A DNA stretch of 64,000 nucleotides from a virus: IMG/VR virus record IMGVR_UViG_3300022905_001540, positions 1 through 64,000 of that record; one strand, 5' to 3'. A model generated the notes under the pieces. The model saw nothing but the letters and a program-made list of their open reading frames with translations. It was not told the origin of the DNA and did no database searches. Position numbers and translations under genes: made by a program. This document shows, piece by piece, positions 1 to 8,547 of the stretch (positions within the stretch are counted from its first letter, which is position 1; every line of letters begins with the position of its first letter).

Positions 1-180
1 TTGCCATGCCGGTACTGCCGCTTGTGGTTGTTGCCACGCCGGTACTGCCGCTTGTGGTTGTTGCCATGCCGGTACTGCCGCTTGTGGTTGTTGCCACGCC
101 GGTACTGCCGCCTGTGGTGCCGCTTGTGGTTGTTGCCACGCCGGTACTGCCGCCTGTGGTGCCGCGGGTGGTTGTTGCCA
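1..180 (-). repeat. Tandem decapeptide repeats forming the RPB1 C-terminal tail
   Basis: A 30-bp tandem repeat encodes, in the RPB1 frame, the unit Q-P-Q-A-A-V-P-A-W-Q. Three perfect 30-bp copies lie at 1-90, and two 42-bp copies with a four-residue insertion (A-P-Q-A) lie at 91-174. The array continues past base 1. It stands where cellular RPB1 carries its heptad CTD, but has no Tyr or Ser, so it cannot be phosphorylated like the cellular CTD. Confidence 0.9.
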
Positions 181-3100
181 CGCCGATTCCGCCGCGTAGG
201 TCGTGTGTGCTGACCATTCACTTGTGGGCATCCAATTGTCCATAAATAGGTCGTCGTCTTGGTCCATAGATTCCGGTACCCAGTCGTCGGCATCCCACGT
301 TTTTTGATAAGTTGGGTCTGTGTAGACTTCGTTAAAGCAAGACCCAATTTTGGGTTCTTTGCCCATAAGAATTTGTTCCGAGATGCCCGACAGGTCGTCG
401 GACAAGTTTTTGTACGCTGCGTGATGAAAAATTTCTACGGGCTGCTCGAAAGTTGCCCGTTTTATCGGCGTGATGCCGTGCATCATTTTTTTGACGCCGT
501 GTCGAGTGAGAGCTGTGATGTGACCGGACCACGTCATCCAGTCGACGATGAGCATATGGTGTCGTACGTTCACGTAGATGCCGTAGGCGCCGAGAACACT
601 GTGTATTTCCCGCAGCAGTGCAGTGCGTGCCGCTTCGATGCCGTACGTTTTTTGTATAGCAAATATATCATTGCACTTTATATTGTTGCGCTCGATGCCT
701 TCGACGCCTAATAGATAATTGATGTCGGCTCCTTGAATGTCGAACGCAAAATTGCCACCGACGACTTTGGGAACGAGATGGGGGAAATGTTTGCTTCCTT
801 TCACGACGGCATCCAGCACGTGTTTCATGTGCGTGTAGAAAGTCTCTTCTTGCACATTTTGTTTGCGACTGCGTGCAAAGAGTAAGGGGGCACTGTCCAC
901 TGTGTCGACGTATGCGAACGCGACGTGTTTGCTAATGGTCATGGACCGCAGCGTATTCACGACTTGGTAGACGTCGGTGTCGCGCTGAACCATCTGTTTT
1001 CGGTCGAGCTCGCAGCGCATGACAAGTTTTGACTTTTTGTTGGACCACCGCTGATTATCGGGGAGTGCTAAATATTCCTGGATTTCCGACGTCACGTCGT
1101 GGCGCACGTAACGATGTTCTTTCAAAATGTCGCGCACCGACGTACGCTGGATGTCCGTTTGTATTTTCCACGCACGCTCGGGCTCTTCTGCCTTTGTGAA
1201 TACGGTACAGTAGGGCGTTTTTATTTTTGACGACGCGTTGATGAGCTCTTCAAAGCGTGGCACGCCCAGTGTGACGTTTTTCGCACTGTTCCCCGCAGAG
1301 TGGAACGTATTGAGCGTCATCTGCATCGTGGGCTCCCCAATCGATTGCGCAGCGAGCACGCCGACCATCTCGCCGGGCGAAATGGTCGCTTGTCTCCATT
1401 TTTTGCGCAACACGTCGACGACCTGTTGCAATGCTTCTGGTGAACATATGGGCGCCACACGCTTGCATGCGAGCACGGAAATCACGTATGCGTGTGTCAA
1501 TTGATTCGAGGCGACATCTTCAAGCAAAGGACGCACGATGTTTTGCGCATTTAAAAGTGACATGTGTCCTTCGTCCTTAAATTTGTCCAAGATGCGTTGT
1601 GCGGGGACAACAATGGCCCATTTTGACCCCTGCTCAAACTTGTTCTCGGTCGAGAGTTTCCACACCTCATAGGCGGCTTGAATCTGCGCCCATTCGTTTG
1701 TCAAGGTTTGGTACGCAGTGGCGAGCGCTTCGGACGATTCGACGTCTTCGAACGGAAATTTGACCATTTCGTGACGCATGCTGTCGAGACCGTCTTCTCC
1801 GTACTCGAACTGCATAATGCGCTGCTGTGAGTCGCGCACAGACTTGTCGTTGGCCACGTGCAGCGACTCGAGGGACTTGACGAGGCGCCTTTGGATATAG
1901 CCAGTCGTCGAGGTCTTGACGGCCGTATCAATGAGACCTTCGCGTCCGCCGACCGTGTGGTGCCAATACTCGTCTGGCGTGAGTCCGTCAATGTACGAGT
2001 GCTTGACAAACCCCTTGGAACGTGCCGACATGTCCCCCGGGCGAAACATGGGCAGTGTACGTCCCTTGAGCGTGGCCTGCATCCGTTTACCGCTGCAATT
2101 TTGCTGCCCGACACAGGCTGTGATTTGCATGATGTTGACCATGGACCCCTTTGAGCCACTTTTGACCATGAGGCCGAGGCAGTTGTCTTTGGACATGTCG
2201 TTTTGTGCAATCAATCCCATGGAGTCGCGGGTCTGGTTCAGAGTTTGATTGATAAGCGCCTCTGGGTTTTCGTGTTCTTTGTAGAGTCTTGCGACATCCG
2301 TGTCGATGGTCGCACACTCTTGACGCACGCGTTTGGCCGTCGAATCGGAGATGCGCATGTCGCCGATGCCTATCGAAAACCCCTGTGTGGAAAACCAGAC
2401 GTGGTTGATGCGTTGCAATTCGTTGATAAACTGCACGGTGCGTTCGGGCCCATAGTCGTTGTACAGCATGTGAATAATGGAGCCATGGCCGCGGCCGAGA
2501 TATTTCTTGCCGAGTTGCCCGGAAACGAGCTGGCCATCGCGAATCTCAACATCGCCGGAGCGCCAGCGCATGTCTGGCGGAAACAACATCGACATGCACT
2601 GGCGGCCCGTCCAGAGTTGGCGAGGGTGCACGATGGCAGGCGGGGGCAGCGTGCCCCCCTCGACCCACATGCAAATGTCGCACATTTCAGCGCGGTCCAA
2701 AAAGACGTCTGGCGCCGTCATCATATACGATGACAAAAGAGAGTCCTGCACAATACCCATCACCGGCCGATTCGATTGTGGAGAAACGATGTTCTTCGCC
2801 ACAGACATGAGCTCCTGAGCGTCAGCTCGGCTCGAAAACGTCTGCAAAGCGTGCAAATTCATCTCGTCACCGTCGAAATCGGCATTATAAGGCGTCGTAC
2901 ACGTCAAATTGAGGCGAAACGTCTTTCCCGTCATGATTTTCGCCCGATGGCACATGATGGACATTTTGTGGAGGGACGGTTGGCGGTTGAAAAGGACCAG
3001 GTCTCCGTCGCGGAGTTGGCGTTCGACGGACCATCCGACCTGCACGTCGGCTTGGCCACGCACGGTGCGTTGGTCAAACCTTACGCCATCCTTGTTGATG

Positions 3101-4119
3101 ACGTAGCGAATGCGTGGGTCCTGCTTGGAGACCATTTCGCGTATCGTATCATAATTAAAACGATTGACGTGTTCGACCACGGTCAGTGTTTCCGCGACTT
3201 GCTTTGGAACACCCACGTCCCGCATGTCCATCATTGCGTCGCCCGTGATGACGGTACGCGCCGTGTAGTTGCATCGTTTGCCCATCAACGAACCGCGGAT
3301 GCGTCCCTGCTTGCCGCGAAGGCGTTCCGAAATAGATTTCTGCCGTGAATTTTTACTATTTTTGTATTTGGACGGCATGCGAGTCTGGTCCAAATACATG
3401 TGTATGGCGTCTTGCACGCGTTGGGCCGCATGTTCGCGCACAATCGTAATTTCGTCGGCGTCGATGACTTGCTTGCAGGACTTGGCCACGCGTAGCAGGT
3501 AGATAAGTCTCCGCGTCAGGTCGTCTTCACCGCGAACCTCTTCGCCGTCGCGCGTCGGTGAAGGTCGTACGGCATTCGGAGGAATCGGAAGCACCGTGAG
3601 AACGAGCCACGACGGATGAAAGGCCCGCCCAGACGTATTGTGCAGGAGCACGTCTTCGTCAGAGATGCGCGATAGCCACGCGTGCGCTTCCGGGGCCAAT
3701 AATTGACGCGTTGGTTTCCCAGGAATGCTGATATTCAGGGTCGTTGCGTCAACCTTGGTGACCTTTGGCAGGGCATTGTTGCACGTTTGACATTTCTTGA
3801 CGGGGGTAGTATGGACCGCGGCGCAGTGGTGGCACGTGCGTCTCAACCACCAGAGCACTTCGACTACCCAGCCAATGTGATAGCAGGGAAGTGGAAGTTC
3901 GTAGTGGCCAAAGTGGCCACTGCAGCCGGACCACATTTTGCCGCACGCGGTGCAGCGTCCGTGGCGCGAGTTGACGCCGAAGCGCGGGTCTCGCAGACCT
4001 CCCTTACATGGAACATTGTCCTCGTACAATTCGCTCGTTGTTACCTCCACCAACGACATGGTACGTATGGCCGCAGGACTCAGCACGCCGAAATCAATGC
4101 GACTGAATTCTTTGGTCAT
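1..4119 (-). CDS. rpb1: DNA-directed RNA polymerase II-type largest subunit (RPB1), C-terminus cut by window edge
   Basis: Catalytic largest subunit of a multisubunit RNA polymerase, so the virus probably transcribes at least some of its own genes. The minus-strand frame from the ATG at 4119 stays open to base 1 (1373 codons). The N-terminus has the RPB1 clamp pattern: FSRIDFGVLSP near residue 5, then Cys/His zinc ligands in C-T-A-C-G-K and C-S-G-H-F-G-H. The metal-binding active site NADFDGDEMN lies at residues 412-421 (around base 2886). The body ends near residue 1290 and leads into an acidic linker and a Gln/Pro/Ala repeat tail. A TATA-like element (4143-4150, minus) ends 23 bases upstream. 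Family identity is certain; the true C-terminus is outside the window. Confidence 0.97.
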   Translation of the reverse strand, partial: MTKEFSRIDFGVLSPAAIRTMSLVEVTTSELYEDNVPCKGGLRDPRFGVNSRHGRCTACGKMWSGCSGHFGHYELPLPCYHIGWVVEVLWWLRRTCHHCAAVHTTPVKKCQTCNNALPKVTKVDATTLNISIPGKPTRQLLAPEAHAWLSRISDEDVLLHNTSGRAFHPSWLVLTVLPIPPNAVRPSPTRDGEEVRGEDDLTRRLIYLLRVAKSCKQVIDADEITIVREHAAQRVQDAIHMYLDQTRMPSKYKNSKNSRQKSISERLRGKQGRIRGSLMGKRCNYTARTVITGDAMMDMRDVGVPKQVAETLTVVEHVNRFNYDTIREMVSKQDPRIRYVINKDGVRFDQRTVRGQADVQVGWSVERQLRDGDLVLFNRQPSLHKMSIMCHRAKIMTGKTFRLNLTCTTPYNADFDGDEMNLHALQTFSSRADAQELMSVAKNIVSPQSNRPVMGIVQDSLLSSYMMTAPDVFLDRAEMCDICMWVEGGTLPPPAIVHPRQLWTGRQCMSMLFPPDMRWRSGDVEIRDGQLVSGQLGKKYLGRGHGSIIHMLYNDYGPERTVQFINELQRINHVWFSTQGFSIGIGDMRISDSTAKRVRQECATIDTDVARLYKEHENPEALINQTLNQTRDSMGLIAQNDMSKDNCLGLMVKSGSKGSMVNIMQITACVGQQNCSGKRMQATLKGRTLPMFRPGDMSARSKGFVKHSYIDGLTPDEYWHHTVGGREGLIDTAVKTSTTGYIQRRLVKSLESLHVANDKSVRDSQQRIMQFEYGEDGLDSMRHEMVKFPFEDVESSEALATAYQTLTNEWAQIQAAYEVWKLSTENKFEQGSKWAIVVPAQRILDKFKDEGHMSLLNAQNIVRPLLEDVASNQLTHAYVISVLACKRVAPICSPEALQQVVDVLRKKWRQATISPGEMVGVLAAQSIGEPTMQMTLNTFHSAGNSAKNVTLGVPRFEELINASSKIKTPYCTVFTKAEEPERAWKIQTDIQRTSVRDILKEHRYVRHDVTSEIQEYLALPDNQRWSNKKSKLVMRCELDRKQMVQRDTDVYQVVNTLRSMTISKHVAFAYVDTVDSAPLLFARSRKQNVQEETFYTHMKHVLDAVVKGSKHFPHLVPKVVGGNFAFDIQGADINYLLGVEGIERNNIKCNDIFAIQKTYGIEAARTALLREIHSVLGAYGIYVNVRHHMLIVDWMTWSGHITALTRHGVKKMMHGITPIKRATFEQPVEIFHHAAYKNLSDDLSGISEQILMGKEPKIGSCFNEVYTDPTYQKTWDADDWVPESMDQDDDLFMDNWMPTSEWSAHTTYAAESAWQQPPAAPQAAVPAWQQPQAAPQAAVPAWQQPQAAVPAWQQPQAAVPAWQQPQAAVPAWQ

Positions 4120-4142
4120 TGCCGTCAAAGTATTGTGAGGTG

Positions 4143-4150
4143 CTTAATAT
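4143..4150 (-). promoter_or_regulatory. TATA-like promoter of RPB1
   Basis: On the minus strand this reads TATATTAAG-like sequence, 23 bases before the RPB1 ATG. It is typical of the element seen upstream of most genes in this window (TATATAA, TATAAA or TATTTAA, ending about 18-28 bases before the start). Confidence 0.55.
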
Positions 4151-4253
4151 AGATCCAATTTGAAATCCTCATATGTACATCATGTGCGACGCTTTCGAGT
4201 ATTTGATGAAAATGGACTACTTAAGTCTTAAGCTAAGATAAAATACTGATAAT

Positions 4254-4454
4254 ATGAGATTTTTTAGTATCGCGCTATTCGTACTCGGTTTAATCGGTAA
4301 TGCCTCCGGTGAATGCACCATAGAATGTTTACAAGATGGATGTGTAGATGAAGCGGATGTTAACAATTGTCCCGCCGATTTAAACGAAGATGGTGCCGTC
4401 ACTACAGCCGACCTATTGCTTTTTCTAAGTGCTTTCGGTGAAAACTGTGAATAA
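4254..4454 (+). CDS. Small secreted protein with one dockerin-like calcium-binding repeat
   Basis: A 66-residue protein. Residues 1-19 form a signal peptide (MRFFSIALFVLGLIGNASG). The mature part is Cys-rich (six Cys) and ends with D-L-N-E-D-G-A-V-T-T-A-D-L-L-L-F-L-S-A-F-G, the calcium-loop plus helix pattern of a type I dockerin/EF-hand repeat. Such single repeats are common in secreted proteins of marine bacteria and protists. A true dockerin has two repeats and this has one, so it may bind calcium without a cohesin partner. It is probably exported through the host secretory route. A hairpin-repeat array begins right after the stop. Confidence 0.7.
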   Translation: MRFFSIALFVLGLIGNASGECTIECLQDGCVDEADVNNCPADLNEDGAVTTADLLLFLSAFGENCE

Positions 4455-4465
4455 AAACCTTGCGC

Positions 4466-4826
4466 CGGCTCAACTTTTCTTTCCGCGATAGCTATCGGCG
4501 AAAGAACTTTTGGCAATCCTAAGGGGAAAAAATCTGACGTCGGCTCGATTTTTCTTTTCGTGATAGCTATCGGCGAAAGAAAAGTTGACCCTCGGCTGAA
4601 AAAAAAATCTGACGTCGGCTCGATTTTTCTTTTCGTGATAGCTATCGGCGAAAGAAAAGTTGACCCTCGGCTGAAAAAAAAATCTCACGGCGGTCGAACT
4701 TTTCTATTCGCGAAAGAACTTTTGGCCTCTGGTTGAAAAAAAAATCTCGCGGCGGTCGAACTTTTCTTTCCGCGATAGCTATCGGCGAAAGAACTTTTGA
4801 CCCCCGGCTGAGAAAAAAAAATCTTG
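4466..4826 (+). repeat. Hairpin-repeat array A
   Basis: About five non-coding tandem units of roughly 65-90 bp. Each unit has an imperfect palindrome centred on GATAGCTATC with CTTTC/GAAAG outer arms, flanked by copies of ACTTTT and followed by a run of 8-9 A and ATCT. Some units have a shorter core (TATTCGCGAAAG). The same family, in the same orientation, occurs at 27275-27970 and 51112-51383. Apparent ORFs across it are repeat artefacts. Confidence 0.85.
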
Positions 4827-4897
4827 CAGTGGCTGAATATGGTGAATAGCACGGTTCGAAAAATGTACCCTATAAAGGCCGCGCTCATTGGAGGCAA

Positions 4898-6019
4898 ATG
4901 ACCCGCCTGAAGCGTCAGCACTTTTTACTTTCCGAAGCTCCCGTGAACAACAGTCCCCTGTTAGGCGCACAAAAACGCTCGGCGCGGTGCCTTCCGTCGC
5001 CGCAAGATGAGAATTACGGCCTCCGCGTGCTGAACATCGTGGCGTTCACACTGCACTCGATATTTGCCATCGTAACGCTGTCTGTGGGTATCGCGGGAAA
5101 GTCTCCGTTCAGTCTGGTGGTGACACGGTCTCTTCCGATGGCCCCATCGCCTGTGCCGGAGCCCTTCAATAGTCCGACGTGTGGGAACAAGACGTACGAC
5201 GACGTCTTCAAGTGGTTCGATTGCATTTCGGCTGAGAACGAGTATCGTGTCGATTTGGTGGAGCAGAACGGTTACAAGGTGATTACGGGCGACGCCCAGG
5301 CCCCAGATGCCGTACTGCCTCCATTCCAGACCGACATTTTGATTCCTTCGACGAGTGCCTCTGGAGAGGTTCGTGGCGAGTGGGCCATCTGGACGCTTAT
5401 TTTCGCCTTTTGCGCTCTGACGGCAATGTTCCACGCGCTGTTGGCGTGGTCCTTTGTGGGTCCTTACAACGATATGTTGAAATCAAATCGCCAGCCTTTG
5501 CGGTATCTGGAGTATTCCATTACGGCTTCGATTATGATGGTGATTGTGTTGTCCCTTTCTCGCGTGACGGACGTGTACCTGCTGTGGGCCAACGTGTTGT
5601 TGATGGCGTGTGTCAACGTGTTGGGTGGTCTTATTGAGTGGATTGACTTTCCTGCGGGGCGCTGTTCTCCCGAGTTGGCGGTGCGTTTGTGGGGTTGGGT
5701 CGTATCGTTTGTGGTGTTTGTGTTCCAGTTTGTGCAGTTGTGGGACATTTTTGATGTGACGGTGTCGCCTTGGTTGTCGGACAGCAACCCGACCTCTGAA
5801 TTGTTTGGCCAATTGTTTAATTTTGTGCGCATATTGAACTGGGCGATTCTGTTGAGTTTCTGTGTGTTTCCGTTGATAAATGTGGTGCACCAGGGGCTGT
5901 TAATTTCGGGAAAGGATGATGTGGGCGTGGCTGTGGAGATGGCCTATGTGGTGGCGTCGCTGGTGGCGAAGGGTGCACTGGTGTTTATTGTGTTTGCGGG
6001 TTCGATTAGACGAGACTAA
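4898..6019 (+). CDS. Heliorhodopsin
   Basis: Seven-transmembrane retinal protein of the heliorhodopsin family (373 aa). Predicted helices: about 43-65, 160-187, 202-224, 228-248, 262-288, 310-335 and 343-367. Helix 3 has the family signature R-Y-L-E-Y-S-I-T-A-S with Glu205 as candidate Schiff-base counterion. Helix 7 has S-L-V-A-K-G-A-L-V-F, where Lys358 would bind retinal. The loop between helices 1 and 2 is long (about 90 residues, with Cys and an N-glycosylation site N-K-T). Heliorhodopsins are light-responsive and have been reported in giant viruses and mirusviruses; their job there is unsettled. TATAAA at 4870-4875 sets the start. Confidence 0.88.
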   Translation: MTRLKRQHFLLSEAPVNNSPLLGAQKRSARCLPSPQDENYGLRVLNIVAFTLHSIFAIVTLSVGIAGKSPFSLVVTRSLPMAPSPVPEPFNSPTCGNKTYDDVFKWFDCISAENEYRVDLVEQNGYKVITGDAQAPDAVLPPFQTDILIPSTSASGEVRGEWAIWTLIFAFCALTAMFHALLAWSFVGPYNDMLKSNRQPLRYLEYSITASIMMVIVLSLSRVTDVYLLWANVLLMACVNVLGGLIEWIDFPAGRCSPELAVRLWGWVVSFVVFVFQFVQLWDIFDVTVSPWLSDSNPTSELFGQLFNFVRILNWAILLSFCVFPLINVVHQGLLISGKDDVGVAVEMAYVVASLVAKGALVFIVFAGSIRRD

Positions 6020-6060
6020 AAAAACCTATATAAACTAGAATAATTTTTGTTGAACATGAC

Positions 6061-6675
6061 ATGGATATTTTACCACCCTTGGACCTCGAGTCAGTGGGTA
6101 TGATGGACAATGCAGCGATGATGGACGACGATGACCCGGGTGAGTTTGTCCCTTGTCATTTCAGTGATGATGAAGAGGACGACCACGCGGAAGGATGCAA
6201 GTGTGCCTTGTGTCAGTATGGCGACGGTGGGAGTGGTGAGACACATGCCGTGATAGCGCGCATGATGGAGATAGATTCGCAGATGGTCGGCAAGGTGAAG
6301 GACGATGAGATTTACCAGTTGCAAGCCGATTTGTACCGAAGTCACGTGAAGGAGCCGCTGGAGCGCCAAGGTATTGAGGCCCCGGATGTGACGGCGCAGA
6401 CTTGCAAGGACCATTTCAGCAAGCATCGACTGAATATGAAGCGCATGATAGGGGGCGAAATCAATTTTGTGAATACAATGCAGAAACATGTGCGGCGGGA
6501 AAACATATTGTCGCGAAATAACGTGACGGGCCGCACGCGCGTGGATAATGGCGCGATAAAGCAGTGGATAGCCTTGAGCAAGCACAAGCTCGACCTGATT
6601 AAATATTACAAGGGGCCTTTGTCGAAGCAGTCGGGGACGAAGACGGCATCGATCAAACCATACTCGTTTTCATAA
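6061..6675 (+). CDS. Unknown acidic protein with Cys cluster
   Basis: 204 aa, not recognised. The first 60 residues are very acidic (runs of Asp/Glu) and contain C-K-C-A-L-C, a possible metal site. The rest is charged and probably helical, with a basic C-terminus (K-H-K-L-D-L-I-K-Y-Y-K). TATATAA at 6028-6034 lies 26 bases upstream. It heads a same-strand group with two probable structural proteins (6717-8482), so a virion role is possible. Confidence 0.75.
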   Translation: MDILPPLDLESVGMMDNAAMMDDDDPGEFVPCHFSDDEEDDHAEGCKCALCQYGDGGSGETHAVIARMMEIDSQMVGKVKDDEIYQLQADLYRSHVKEPLERQGIEAPDVTAQTCKDHFSKHRLNMKRMIGGEINFVNTMQKHVRRENILSRNNVTGRTRVDNGAIKQWIALSKHKLDLIKYYKGPLSKQSGTKTASIKPYSFS

Positions 6676-6716
6676 AATCACAGTATAAATAGTTCCCAAT
6701 GTATTTAAAAAAAGAG

Positions 6717-7571
6717 ATGACAAGTACAGCGTTTCTTTCGAACATAGCTCCTGGCCGTGGTGACGTAAACTCGAGCCCTCCCTTTTCGTTCCAGTCGTCC
6801 ATTGGAATCAAGCGCAACTACGCTTCGCTTCCTTCTGTTGCGGCGCTGCAGAACCCGTCGTTGCATAATCGCGTTCCAGAGCCGTCCGTCAATTCGACGG
6901 CCCGTGCTCCGATTTTCGCACGTCCCTTTTCGCGCGAGTTTGAAAAGCATTACGCCGAAGGTGACCTGTTGTTTGTGCAGGAAGACGGCCGCGCAGCCAA
7001 CGGCAACCAAAACGTGGTCATGAACTTGCCGGTTCTCAATTACATCCTCAAAACACAAAAGCGTCCCAATGGTACTCTTCGCTACCAATCCGTCGAGGAT
7101 GTTCTCTGGGGCGACCAGGCCATTCACTTCTTTGGTATTATGAACAACGACATGGACACTGGCAGCAAATGGCAGCGTTTGCTGAATGTCAACGTCCGTG
7201 GACGTAGCCGCGTTGCGCGCCTTTGGCAGCCAGACCTTGGCGCCGGCCGGCTCAAGCGTGGCCAGATTCTTTACCTTGGGTTGTTCAAACGCGACGAGGA
7301 AACGGACCAATCCAAAAGTTTCGAAGACCCGAACGGTGCTCGCTATCCCCTCGCAGGAGATGTCGAATACTACGAGGTCCGCGCCATTCTCGAGTGCTGC
7401 GACGACGCCAATGACCCAAATGGCTTCTCGAACGCCGAGCACATCATTCCCGTGGGCGTTGTCTCGCAGGTGTCCATGAAAAAGCCTAGTAAATCCATTG
7501 TCGACAAAGCACACCAGACCTCGGAAGCATGTAAATCTTTAGAACGCATCGAAGTGCTCATGCGCATTTAA
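6717..7571 (+). CDS. Probable virion structural protein (paired with next gene)
   Basis: 284 aa, function unknown. After a flexible Ser/Pro-rich N-terminus (about 1-70) it becomes a mostly beta-rich domain with E-G-D-L-L-F-V-Q-E-D-G and R-G-Q-I-L-Y-L-G-L. The next gene has a similar E-G-E-L-L motif at a comparable place, and the pair may be distant paralogues. Start chosen at 6717 because TATAAA at 6685-6690 leaves 26 bases; an in-frame ATG at 6699 would be too close. A capsid-accessory or triplex-like role is inference from size, pairing and lack of enzyme motifs. Confidence 0.7.
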   Translation: MTSTAFLSNIAPGRGDVNSSPPFSFQSSIGIKRNYASLPSVAALQNPSLHNRVPEPSVNSTARAPIFARPFSREFEKHYAEGDLLFVQEDGRAANGNQNVVMNLPVLNYILKTQKRPNGTLRYQSVEDVLWGDQAIHFFGIMNNDMDTGSKWQRLLNVNVRGRSRVARLWQPDLGAGRLKRGQILYLGLFKRDEETDQSKSFEDPNGARYPLAGDVEYYEVRAILECCDDANDPNGFSNAEHIIPVGVVSQVSMKKPSKSIVDKAHQTSEACKSLERIEVLMRI

Positions 7572-7618
7572 TAACAAAATTGCCGTATATAAATCAAGTT
7601 CTTTTTCATAAATTACCC

Positions 7619-8482
7619 ATGGCTTACTCTTCTACAAAGCGTCGCCGAATTAAACCCCTTGCGCGTCCTACGTCGTTTGACATCAACACATCGTTCGACA
7701 TTCGCCACTACCAAAATGTGAAATACGGAAACGTCATCAGTCCCAGTTTTCCCGCCGTGGCCACCAACGAGGCGTTTCATGTCAAAGAGGGCGAACTTCT
7801 CATGAAATTCAAGCCGGGCCATGGTGTCACCTACCGAGACCACCAGATGCACGCCTTTTCTTTTGCCAACGGACTCAAGCCGGCCAAGACAGACCGTGAC
7901 GGAGGAGGCGCAGCGTCGTTAAACGCGTCCAATGAAAACCCTGACGATGAGGTCCGTCGCGCTATCCTGAATCGCTTGGAGTACGCCGGAGTCGCTGTCA
8001 CCGATTTCAAACCCGAAGCCGACGTGTACGAGCAGGGATTCGTCGCAACGTTGGGTGGGTTGAATACTCTTTTCAATAACGGCGATACCGTCATTAACGC
8101 CGGCGCCACGCTCTGTGTCGATTTGCCGAAAACTTCCAGGGGCCGCAAAGCCCGCGCTCTGCAGACGGGTGTCCCCAACGAAAAACTCCAGTTCGTCGTA
8201 ACGACGCTCAAGGCAATGAGGGAAGCATATGGCGACATTGCTCACAAGTATATCATCGGTACAGCCCTAAGCTATGCGCGCCCGGGTCAGCCCGTGGACA
8301 TCGTCCTGCACCGCTGCAACGTGGTGATTTCTAGCGCCTCGCTCGATTCTAGCGCCGCATCCGATTCTAGCCCCCCATCTGCAAGAAAGACTGGTGGCGG
8401 CGGAGGCGGAGACAGCTTCAAACCCAAAAAGGTGAAACGCTCTAAGAAATCCGCGCCCACAAAGACTGGCGCCGACGCGTGA
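7619..8482 (+). CDS. Probable virion structural protein with basic Gly-rich tail
   Basis: 287 aa. The body is predicted beta-rich. The stretch G-D-T-V-I-N-A-G-A-T-L-C-V-D-L-P followed by I-I-G-T-A-L-S-Y-A-R-P-G-Q-P-V-D-I-V-L resembles small beta-barrel decoration proteins of tailed phages. The tail (about 245-287) is Ser-rich, then six Gly, then Lys-rich (KPKKVKRSKK), a likely nuclear signal or DNA contact. TATATAA at 7585-7591 lies 27 bases upstream. Abundant virion protein is an inference. Confidence 0.7.
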   Translation: MAYSSTKRRRIKPLARPTSFDINTSFDIRHYQNVKYGNVISPSFPAVATNEAFHVKEGELLMKFKPGHGVTYRDHQMHAFSFANGLKPAKTDRDGGGAASLNASNENPDDEVRRAILNRLEYAGVAVTDFKPEADVYEQGFVATLGGLNTLFNNGDTVINAGATLCVDLPKTSRGRKARALQTGVPNEKLQFVVTTLKAMREAYGDIAHKYIIGTALSYARPGQPVDIVLHRCNVVISSASLDSSAASDSSPPSARKTGGGGGGDSFKPKKVKRSKKSAPTKTGADA

Positions 8483-8547
8483 GAAAATGTTATATAACGA
8501 AAACAAAATATTTCTATTATAAATACAGCTTGTTTTTTTATTTATAA

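Noticed and set aside
1-245. Plus-strand ORFs over the 30-bp repeats
   Set aside because: They are antisense readings of the RPB1 tail, whose frame is continuous from 4119.
6705-7514. 269-codon minus-strand ORF
   Set aside because: Antisense of the structural-protein gene at 6717-7571, which has the TATA element and right ATG.
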